Shown here: positions 6,773 through 12,649 of the stretch, one piece after another
Layout of the letters: the number at the start of each line of letters is the position of its first letter
How positions within the stretch are numbered: the stretch's first letter is position 1
The notes under the pieces: model-generated
The model's input: the letters and a program-made list of their open reading frames with translations, nothing else
The model's database searches: none
What the model was told of the DNA's origin: nothing
Assembly (NCBI GenBank): GCA_037441725.1
Contig: JBBIRT010000090.1
Location: forward strand, 1-12,649
Length of the DNA stretch: 12,649 nt
DNA from: JBBIRT01 sp037441725
Lineage (GTDB): Bacteria; Desulfobacterota; BSN033; UBA1163
Direction: 5' to 3'
Translations under genes and position numbers: made by a program

Positions 6773-8163
6773 GGAAGATGAATCGCCTCTTTTAAGGCAT
6801 CGAGGGCTGCCTCAGAGAGCGCTTCATTCAAAGTTGGATGGGCCTGAACCGTCTTTCCTAACTCTTCCACTGTCATTTCGAGGGCCATGGCGAGTACAGG
6901 GCCACCAATTAAATCAGTGGCGTGATCTCCTAAGATATGGATCCCCACGATCTGACCTAATTCCTTTTCTGCAATGACTTTTACAAAGCCTTCTGACTCT
7001 CCTGTCGCCAATGCCTTTCCATTTGATTGGAATGGGAATCGACCCACCATTACCTTCAGCCCTTTGTCTTTTGCTTCTTTTTCTGTCAACCCTACTGAGG
7101 CTACCTCTGGAAGGGTATAGATACAATTTGGAATCTTTGAATAGTCAACCCTGCTTCGTCCTCCTAACGCATTCTCGGCAGCTACCATCCCTTCTGCTGA
7201 GGCTTTATGGGCAAGCATCTGGCGACCTGTCACATCCCCTATCGCATAGATTCCGGGGATATTGGTTTCCATCTTCTCATTCACTTTTATGAAATTTCTG
7301 TCCAAGGCGATGTTCAGTGTTTCTATTCCCAGATCTTCCGTATAAGGGGATCGGCCGATGGCCATGAGAACCTTTCGTGACTTAAATAGAGATTCTCTTC
7401 CTTCTTGATCCACGACCCTCACTTCTGCAATGCCTTTCTTTACTTGGGCCTCCTCCACTTTTATGTTGGTATGGATTTGGATCCCCCTTTTCTTTAATAG
7501 AGTGGTTAGGCCTCGAACGATTTCCTCATCTTCAGTAGCGATAATCTTTGGAAGCATTTCCATGACCGTCACTTTCGTCCCGAGGCTATTGAAAAGGCAA
7601 GCAAACTCCATCCCAATCACTCCCCCTCCAATAATCATAAGCTCTTCAGGAACCGAAGTGATTTCAAGCATCTCTTTGCTTGTAACGATGACCTTCCCAT
7701 CGATCTCAACATTTGGAAGATTCGCTGAAACAGACCCAGTGGCAATAATCATCTTCCGACCTTCCATCCTCTCTTTTCTCTTTCGATCTTCAATCTCTAT
7801 CGCCTGTGGACTGACCAATTTAGCCTTTCCCTGAAACAATTCAATTCCATTTTGATTGACAAGGAATTGAACTCCTGTGACCAATCTCTTCACCACTTCG
7901 TTCTTTCTTAAAAGCATCTGCTTCCAATCGATTTGGATTCCTTTCATCTTAAGAACGGAGGAACGTATGACCTGATCATAAAGCCTTGCATCAGCGAGCA
8001 TGGCTTTCGTGGGAATACAACCTTGATTGAGGCAGGTACCCCCCAATTGGTCCTTCTCAACTAACAATGTTTTGGCGCCAAGTTGAGCCGCCCGGATGGC
8101 AGCCACATATCCGGCTGGCCCCCCTCCAATGACGATGAGATCATAAGATTTCTTCATCTCCAT
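6754..8163 (-). CDS. lpdA: Dihydrolipoamide dehydrogenase (E3 of a 2-oxoacid/acetoin dehydrogenase complex)
   Basis: E3 reoxidises the dihydrolipoyl arm of E2 and passes electrons through FAD to NAD+. The 469-residue length is standard. The FAD-binding GGGPAG is at 13-18, and the redox disulfide is Cys44/Cys49 in GGTCLNQGC. The NAD-binding GGGVIGMEFA starts near 179, the second FAD motif YAIGDVTG is near 306-313, and the C-terminal catalytic pair is His442/Glu447 in HPTLNE. It is the last gene of the M24-E1alpha-E1beta-E2-E3 operon, 48 bases after E2, and ends in the terminator hairpin. Initiation at the ATG at 8163 has only a weak upstream site; an ATG two codons later is also possible. The sequence does not tell whether this E3 also serves other lipoyl complexes or a glycine cleavage system. 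Confidence 0.97.
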   Translation of the reverse strand: MEMKKSYDLIVIGGGPAGYVAAIRAAQLGAKTLLVEKDQLGGTCLNQGCIPTKAMLADARLYDQVIRSSVLKMKGIQIDWKQMLLRKNEVVKRLVTGVQFLVNQNGIELFQGKAKLVSPQAIEIEDRKRKERMEGRKMIIATGSVSANLPNVEIDGKVIVTSKEMLEITSVPEELMIIGGGVIGMEFACLFNSLGTKVTVMEMLPKIIATEDEEIVRGLTTLLKKRGIQIHTNIKVEEAQVKKGIAEVRVVDQEGRESLFKSRKVLMAIGRSPYTEDLGIETLNIALDRNFIKVNEKMETNIPGIYAIGDVTGRQMLAHKASAEGMVAAENALGGRSRVDYSKIPNCIYTLPEVASVGLTEKEAKDKGLKVMVGRFPFQSNGKALATGESEGFVKVIAEKELGQIVGIHILGDHATDLIGGPVLAMALEMTVEELGKTVQAHPTLNEALSEAALDALKEAIHLPKKRAN

Positions 8164-8211
8164 GGATTTCTTAAAACCCTCGTCCCTTTATTCCCGTTCA
8201 TTCATAAAAGA

Positions 8212-9576
8212 TCACCGGATCATAAAGGTATAATAGGGTTTCTCCAACTTTTTCTTCAAACTCTGCAGAAATTGGGCAGCAACGGCTCCATCAATAATCC
8301 GATGATCTACGGATAACCCCTCTCTCATAATTCTGCGAATCACTACCTGCCCATCCCTCACCACCGGTCTTTCTTCTACCTTACCTAAGGTAAGAATACC
8401 ACTTTGAGGAGGATTAAGAATGGCCGTAAAGAAAGTAATATCATACTGGGCGAGGCTTGAAATGGTGAAGGTCCCTCTTTCCATCTCTTCGATTGTAAGT
8501 TTAGCCTGATGGGCTCGTTCAACCAGATCCGCACGATATCGTGCAATCTCTATGAGGGTTAATTGATCTGCTTTTGGGATGGCTGGGACAATCAACCCAT
8601 CCTCCATGGCCACTGCTAAACCGATGTTAATCTCCTGGAAGATGTGAATCTCTTCCCCCGAAACCATCGAGTTGACAATGGGGTATTCCCTTAGGGTAAG
8701 GGCCACGGCCTTGATCAAAAAATCATTGATCGAGATTCGAACCCCTTCATCCCTCTCCCATTCATCAACAATCTCTTCACGAAGGGTAAGGAGTTTCTCC
8801 ATGTCGACATCATTAAAGAAATAGATATGGGGAGCTGTAAATTTCGATTGGGCCATTCGCTTGGCAATCACCTTACGCATGGAGTTCATGCGTATGACCT
8901 GGCCCAACTGGTATTTGGAAACCGGTAGGGGTTTTATTCCAGCTGGAGCAGGCTTCGATTCAGGAGAAGGCATGGGGAGGACCTTGGCCTCCATCACATC
9001 TGCCTTCATAATCCGTCCTGAAATCCCTGTCCCTTTAATCGAACTGAGCGAAATCCCTTCTCTCTCCGCCAATTTCCGAGCTGTGGGTGTGACCAGAACT
9101 TTTTGCCCTGTCTGAACTCCCCTCAATATAAAAGATTCCACATCTTTTAAAAGGATTGTTCCTCCTGGTCCTGATCCTTTGATTAGAGATAAATCTATCC
9201 CCCTCTCTTTAGCCAATCGGCGGGCTGCAGGAAGTGCTTTGATTTCAAAGGATACTGGTGTAACTTCCCTAAGGGGCTCTTGAATTTGAGGAGGAGCAAG
9301 GATTTCCATAGACCGATACTTTTCAGGAAGAGGTTCTGCTGGATCCGTAATCACTGCCACTACTGTAAGAATTGGGACTTCTATCCCCTCGGGGATCAAA
9401 ATCTTTTTAAGAATTCCAGAAGCAGGAGACTCTACTTCAGTCGTAACCTTATCAGCCTCTACTTCATAGAGGGACTCACCCTTTTTAACGACCTCCCCCT
9501 CTTTCTTAATCCATTTGAGAATGGTTCCCTTCTCAACGGTCAAACCCAGTGCAGGTAATACAACCTCAACAGCCAT
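8212..9576 (-). CDS. Dihydrolipoamide acyltransferase (E2) with two peripheral-subunit-binding domains
   Basis: E2 forms the complex core and moves the acyl group from E1 to CoA on a swinging lipoyl arm. In order: one lipoyl domain (about 2-77) with lipoylated Lys43 in EADKVTTE; a first subunit-binding domain (about 114-150, PAARRLAKERG...GPGG); a second complete one (about 162-197, TPTARKLAEREG...GISGR) after a linker of only about ten residues; a Pro/Ala-rich linker (about 198-218); and the catalytic domain (about 228-454) with DHRIIDG and catalytic His425. It has 454 residues. AGGAG overlaps the E1beta stop and lies just upstream of this ATG, so translation is tightly coupled. Family is firm; the acyl group (acetyl or branched) is undetermined. 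The double binding domain is unusual compared with the textbook single copy. Confidence 0.96.
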   Translation of the reverse strand: MAVEVVLPALGLTVEKGTILKWIKKEGEVVKKGESLYEVEADKVTTEVESPASGILKKILIPEGIEVPILTVVAVITDPAEPLPEKYRSMEILAPPQIQEPLREVTPVSFEIKALPAARRLAKERGIDLSLIKGSGPGGTILLKDVESFILRGVQTGQKVLVTPTARKLAEREGISLSSIKGTGISGRIMKADVMEAKVLPMPSPESKPAPAGIKPLPVSKYQLGQVIRMNSMRKVIAKRMAQSKFTAPHIYFFNDVDMEKLLTLREEIVDEWERDEGVRISINDFLIKAVALTLREYPIVNSMVSGEEIHIFQEINIGLAVAMEDGLIVPAIPKADQLTLIEIARYRADLVERAHQAKLTIEEMERGTFTISSLAQYDITFFTAILNPPQSGILTLGKVEERPVVRDGQVVIRRIMREGLSVDHRIIDGAVAAQFLQSLKKKLEKPYYTFMIR

Positions 9577-9585
9577 CCCTTGCTC

Positions 9586-10578
9586 CTATGCATATTCCAT
9601 GACTTTATGGATCGCCTTCCGGATTCCATCCTCATTAGGGATATAGAATTCCTTTTCCAAAATTGGTGAATAAGGAACAGGGACATGGGGTGCAGTCACT
9701 TTCAAAATTGGTGCCTGAATATATTCCACAGCCTCCTCAGCAATGATGGAAGCCACTTCACTCCCAAAATTCCCAACCCGGTTCCCTTCATCGACAATAA
9801 TCATTTTCCCTGTTTTCTTAAAAGAATGAAGGATCGTCTCTTTATCCAATGGACAGAGGGTTCTTGGATCGATCACCTCTATTCCTATCCCCTCCTTCTC
9901 CATCTCATTGGCGACGGTGAGTGCTTTATGGATCATTCGCATGGTGGCAACGATGGTAATATCCTTCCCCTCATGCCGGATGGCTGCCTTTCCAAAAGGA
10001 ACAGTATAATAACCTTCAGGAACCTCGCCCTTCAGGTTATACATCATCTTATCTTCGATGAAAAGAACAGGGTTCTCATCTTCGATGGCTGTAAAGAGGA
10101 GGCCCTTTACATCGTGAGGAGTTCCTGGAATGACTATTTTAATCCCTGGAAAGTGCATAAAGGCAGCATGGGTGGCCTGGGCATGGTGGGCCGCGCCTCC
10201 TCGACCAGCCCCGCAAGTGGTGCGGATAACCAAAGGAATCTTCATCTGGCCACCAAACATGTAATGCATCTTTGCAGCCTGGTTCACGAGTTGATCCATA
10301 CAGACGGGAAGAAAGTCAATGTTCATGATCTCCACGATGGGGTGCATGCCCACAATGGCTGATCCAATCCCTGCACCGAGGATGGCTGATTCGGAGATTG
10401 GGCTGTCCATGACCCGATCTTCACCATATTTCTGCATCAAACCCTGGGTGGCCTGAAAAAGACCTCCATAATAGCCAATGTCCTCACCCAATAAAAAGAC
10501 CTTAGGATCTCTCTCCAAGGCAATATCCAGTGCCTCTACCACTGCTTCCCGAAAGGTTAATTCTCTCATCTTGGTCAT
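9586..10578 (-). CDS. Thiamine-diphosphate dehydrogenase E1 beta subunit (acetoin/pyruvate type)
   Basis: The beta subunit pairs with E1 alpha in an alpha2beta2 enzyme that decarboxylates or cleaves the substrate and reductively acylates the E2 lipoyl arm. The 330-residue length is typical. LGED with Glu32, and DSPISE with Glu63 (the residue that activates the thiamine aminopyrimidine), are present, as is an AHHAQ with His131/His132 near the active site. The C-terminal transketolase domain follows from about residue 200. A TAAAGGAGG sequence combines the E1alpha stop with the ribosome binding site. It sits 3 bases before the ATG at 10578 and 12 bases before a second ATG (MREL..., 10569), so either could initiate. 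It resembles AcoB and Gram-positive PdhB; the substrate is not fixed by sequence. Confidence 0.95.
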   Translation of the reverse strand: MTKMRELTFREAVVEALDIALERDPKVFLLGEDIGYYGGLFQATQGLMQKYGEDRVMDSPISESAILGAGIGSAIVGMHPIVEIMNIDFLPVCMDQLVNQAAKMHYMFGGQMKIPLVIRTTCGAGRGGAAHHAQATHAAFMHFPGIKIVIPGTPHDVKGLLFTAIEDENPVLFIEDKMMYNLKGEVPEGYYTVPFGKAAIRHEGKDITIVATMRMIHKALTVANEMEKEGIGIEVIDPRTLCPLDKETILHSFKKTGKMIIVDEGNRVGNFGSEVASIIAEEAVEYIQAPILKVTAPHVPVPYSPILEKEFYIPNEDGIRKAIHKVMEYA

Positions 10579-10581
10579 ACC

Positions 10582-10590
10582 CCTCCTTTA
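10582..10590 (-). promoter_or_regulatory. Ribosome binding site of E1 beta overlapping the E1 alpha stop
   Basis: TAAAGGAGG gives a nine-base match to the anti-Shine-Dalgarno sequence, and its TAA is the E1alpha stop codon. This implies strong coupled translation of the two E1 subunits, which must be made in equal amounts. Confidence 0.65.
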
Positions 10591-11556
10591 GGCAAACAAG
10601 TCTTCTAAGGCCTGTTCAGGTTTTGGGAAAGGGGATTGCATTGCATAGACAAAAGCCTCTTCTACCCTGCGCTTGACATCCTCCTCAATCTGATCGATCT
10701 CTTTCTTCTTGGCAATCTTCTCTTTGATCAACTTTTCCTTGAAACAGAGGATCGGGCAGCGTTTCTTCCACTCCTCAATCTCATCCTTGGTCCGATACCT
10801 CAAGCCCAAGTTAGGGTCTCCCTCGTGATGGCCTCTGAATCGATAGGTTTTACATTCAATCAGGGTGGGTCCCTTACCAGATTTAGCCCTCTTCACGGCC
10901 TCTTTTACTGCCTCATATACAGCCAATACATCCATCCCATCTACCACGACTCCAGGCATGGCATAACCTGCAGCGCGGATCGCAATATCTTTTATGGCCT
11001 GATGACGATGTTGAGCCACAGAAATCCCATAAAGATTATTTTCACAGACAAAGATGACGGGGACTTTATGGAGAGAGGCAAAGTTCATGGCCTCATGGGT
11101 TGCCCCTTCATTGGAAGCCCCATCTCCAAAAAAACAGATGACGACTCGATCAAGGTTCTGCTTCTTAATCCCCAGAGCTGCGCCAACGGCAATCGGTCCC
11201 CCACTGCCCACAATGCCCATTGCTCCTATGATTCCTTTATCAAAAGCGGCAATGTGCATGGAACCCCCTTTTCCTTTACAATAGCCTGTTCTCTTTCCAA
11301 AAAGTTCAGCCATCATCGGTTTCAGGTCACCCCCTTTAGCAATACAATGGCCATGACCCCGATGGGTACTCGTGATATAATCTTCATCCGTGAGGTTCAT
11401 ACATGCCCCAACGGCTACCGCTTCTTCTCCGATATAGAGGTGGGCCAAACCAGGAACTGCACCCCTGGCATATTGATCCACAACCTTCTCTTCAAAATAA
11501 CGAATCTCCATCATTTTCTTTAGCATCTCTAAAAGCATGCTCTTTGGATATTTCAT
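10588..11556 (-). CDS. Thiamine-diphosphate dehydrogenase E1 alpha subunit (acetoin/pyruvate type)
   Basis: This is the thiamine-diphosphate-binding subunit of E1. The cofactor motif runs from GDG at 144-146 to NN at 173-174, with the expected spacing. THRGHGH with His65/His68 and the GKGGSMHIA segment at about 95-103 are characteristic of the acetoin/pyruvate E1alpha branch, as is RFRGHHEGDP near 240-249. The 322-residue length is normal. GGAGGA lies upstream of the ATG at suitable distance. It follows the M24 gene after 37 bases and precedes E1beta by 9. Overall it looks most like acetoin dehydrogenase AcoA, but pyruvate or branched-chain 2-oxoacids remain possible. A shift of specificity in this family cannot be seen from motifs alone. 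Confidence 0.95.
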   Translation of the reverse strand: MKYPKSMLLEMLKKMMEIRYFEEKVVDQYARGAVPGLAHLYIGEEAVAVGACMNLTDEDYITSTHRGHGHCIAKGGDLKPMMAELFGKRTGYCKGKGGSMHIAAFDKGIIGAMGIVGSGGPIAVGAALGIKKQNLDRVVICFFGDGASNEGATHEAMNFASLHKVPVIFVCENNLYGISVAQHRHQAIKDIAIRAAGYAMPGVVVDGMDVLAVYEAVKEAVKRAKSGKGPTLIECKTYRFRGHHEGDPNLGLRYRTKDEIEEWKKRCPILCFKEKLIKEKIAKKKEIDQIEEDVKRRVEEAFVYAMQSPFPKPEQALEDLFA

Positions 11557-11593
11557 CCTGTCTCTCCTCCGGGGAAGTAAGGTTTAAACTCTC

Positions 11594-12649
11594 TCAGATA
11601 TAGGCCATGGTCCCAGGGACACCGCATGAAATCAATTCTTCAATGGGATATTTGAAGATCCGTTCTGCCCCATCTTGGGTGACTACCACTTCCTCCTCAA
11701 TCCTGGCCGCCCCATTCCCATCTGCAGAGGGACAGTATGTTTCGAGGGCAAAGACCATCCCCTCTTTGATGGGATAAGGGTTTTCTAAGGAGAAGAGCCT
11801 TGAAATGACAGGCTTCTCCCAGATGCTCATGCCAACCCCATGACCAAATTGGAGGAGAAAGGCTTCCTCCTCAGTTTTTAAACCAAATTGATCCGGAGTG
11901 GGCCATGCTTTGGCCACATCGGCCGTAGTTCCCCCAGGCCTTACCGCATCAATTGAATCTTTCAACCATCTCCAAGCAAGGTTGTAGGCTTCTAATTGGG
12001 CCGGAGTGGGTTTTCCACAGACAAAGGTCCGGTAATAACAGGTTCGATATCCCATATAGGAGTGCATGATGTCTAAGAAGATCATATCCCCTGGCCGAAT
12101 GATTCTATCTGAAAAGGTATGGGGATGGGGTTTTCCCCTCTCTCCAGCAACACTATTGACACACTCTACCAAGTCTGAGCCGAGAGTGTAGAGAACTTGA
12201 TTGGCTATGGCAACGAGATCATTCTCTCGAATGCCAGGTTTAATAGTACGAACAATCTCCTCATAAGCAGCATCCACCATAGCTGCCGCTACCTTAAGCA
12301 GTTCGATTTCGTCCTTCGTCTTGATGATTCGAGCCTCAAGCATCACCTCCTGACCATCAACAATCTCCAACCCTTTCTTCTCTAAAGCCCGGATCAAGGG
12401 AATATCCGCGATATCCATTCCAACCGGTTTTTTTTCAACCCCGTATTCTTTAAGCCATCTAAAGATATCCTGGGCTACCTTTTCAACACTTCCTGTTTCA
12501 GCAGGGATAGACCCCCTCATCGAACCCACGGCTGGAAAGACACGATCTGCAATCCATGGGCAGGAAATCTTTTTGGCAGGAGCAGCAGGATCAAATAGTA
12601 AGGGTTCTCCATCTCTATCTAGGATATCCTTCGAACCCGGACATTGGTA
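11594..12649 (-). CDS. M24 (creatinase/aminopeptidase P fold) family protein with altered active site, 5' end beyond window
   Basis: The frame is open from the right edge (351 residues in the window), so the N-terminus is missing. The GTG/ATG codons near 12529 are internal. The first part is the end of a creatinase-N-like domain, and the rest is the pita-bread catalytic domain. Metal-site positions, numbered in the window: Asp193 (FLDIM), then Cys204 eleven residues on, where peptidases have the second Asp (GYxxDxTR is here GYRTCYYRT). His270 is kept (GHGVG), but the His seven residues later is Trp277. Glu303 (ALETY) and Glu318 (RIEEE) are kept. Loss of one ligand and one catalytic His argues against a normal dinuclear aminopeptidase. 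Creatinase and other non-peptidase members show that the fold takes other reactions. It is the first visible gene of the dehydrogenase operon, 37 bases before E1alpha, which suggests a role in supplying that complex's substrate (inference). Confidence 0.85.
   Translation of the reverse strand, partial: YQCPGSKDILDRDGEPLLFDPAAPAKKISCPWIADRVFPAVGSMRGSIPAETGSVEKVAQDIFRWLKEYGVEKKPVGMDIADIPLIRALEKKGLEIVDGQEVMLEARIIKTKDEIELLKVAAAMVDAAYEEIVRTIKPGIRENDLVAIANQVLYTLGSDLVECVNSVAGERGKPHPHTFSDRIIRPGDMIFLDIMHSYMGYRTCYYRTFVCGKPTPAQLEAYNLAWRWLKDSIDAVRPGGTTADVAKAWPTPDQFGLKTEEEAFLLQFGHGVGMSIWEKPVISRLFSLENPYPIKEGMVFALETYCPSADGNGAARIEEEVVVTQDGAERIFKYPIEELISCGVPGTMAYI

Noticed and set aside
9685..10362. Open frame of 225 codons antisense to E1 beta
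   Set aside because: The same reasoning applies: no domain, no start signal, and the opposite strand is a firmly identified conserved gene.
10636..11523. Long open frame (295 codons) on the plus strand antisense to E1 alpha
   Set aside because: It lies entirely opposite a conserved gene, shows no recognisable domain and no convincing ribosome binding site. Its composition follows from the codon use of E1 alpha.
12527..12535. Possible gene start (GTG) of the M24 protein at 12529
   Set aside because: The frame continues to the window edge with sequence typical of the M24 N-terminal domain (CPWIADRVFPAVGSMRG), so the GTG is internal and the true start lies outside.
1..12649. CRISPR array, tRNA/rRNA genes, insertion sequences, toxin-antitoxin or phage-defence cassettes
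   Set aside because: I looked for repeat-spacer patterns, cloverleaf-like segments, transposase motifs and short paired genes and found none. Nearly all bases are explained by ten housekeeping or metabolic genes.

Overview
The window looks like a stretch of a bacterial chromosome with moderate base composition (low-to-mid 40s % GC by eye). It is densely coding, and several genes have strong AGGAGG-type ribosome binding sites. The extended N-terminus of the HflX GTPase and the complete 2-oxoacid dehydrogenase operon resemble genes of deltaproteobacterial (Desulfobacterota) anaerobes. That placement is inferred from memory of family sequences and is only moderately secure. I see no RNA genes, CRISPR array, insertion sequence or other mobile element, and no gene-free stretch longer than 300 bases.

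Left part (1-5536, all minus strand). Reading in the direction of transcription: a DUF89/ARMT1-like predicted damage-control phosphatase, the RNA 3'-terminal phosphate cyclase RtcA, then the ribosome-associated GTPase HflX, and finally a membrane TPR protein that runs off the left edge. DUF89 has a good sigma70-type promoter. hflX seems to have its own promoter in the short gap after rtcA. The most notable detail is the hflX start: the conserved reading frame extends 31 codons upstream of the first conventional start codon (GTG at 3314) and ends at an ATT placed six bases after a perfect AGGAGG. HflX is therefore probably initiated at a rare ATT codon and is about 595 residues long. The TPR gene overlaps hflX by ATGA.

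Middle (5537-6772). A 163-base divergent control region carries predicted back-to-back promoters and two copies of a 10-base direct repeat exactly 30 bases apart. It drives a single plus-strand gene, an amidohydrolase-2/ACMSD-type metal hydrolase or decarboxylase. This gene converges on the next operon across a hairpin followed by a T run that probably terminates both transcripts.

Right part (6754-12649, minus strand). One operon in the order M24 'pita-bread' protein (5'-truncated at the right edge), E1 alpha, E1 beta, E2, E3 (LpdA) of a 2-oxoacid or acetoin dehydrogenase complex. E1 decarboxylates the substrate with thiamine diphosphate, E2 carries the acyl group on one lipoyl domain and transfers it to CoA, and E3 reoxidises the lipoyl group with NAD+. 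The E2 has two complete peripheral-subunit-binding domains instead of one. The M24 protein has lost a metal-ligand Asp (now Cys) and a conserved catalytic His (now Trp), so it is probably not an ordinary aminopeptidase. The substrate of this operon cannot be read from the sequence.

I did not find a clear new defence, mobile or RNA-based system here. The points most worth following up are the ATT-initiated hflX, the altered M24 protein tied to the dehydrogenase operon, and the double binding domain in E2.
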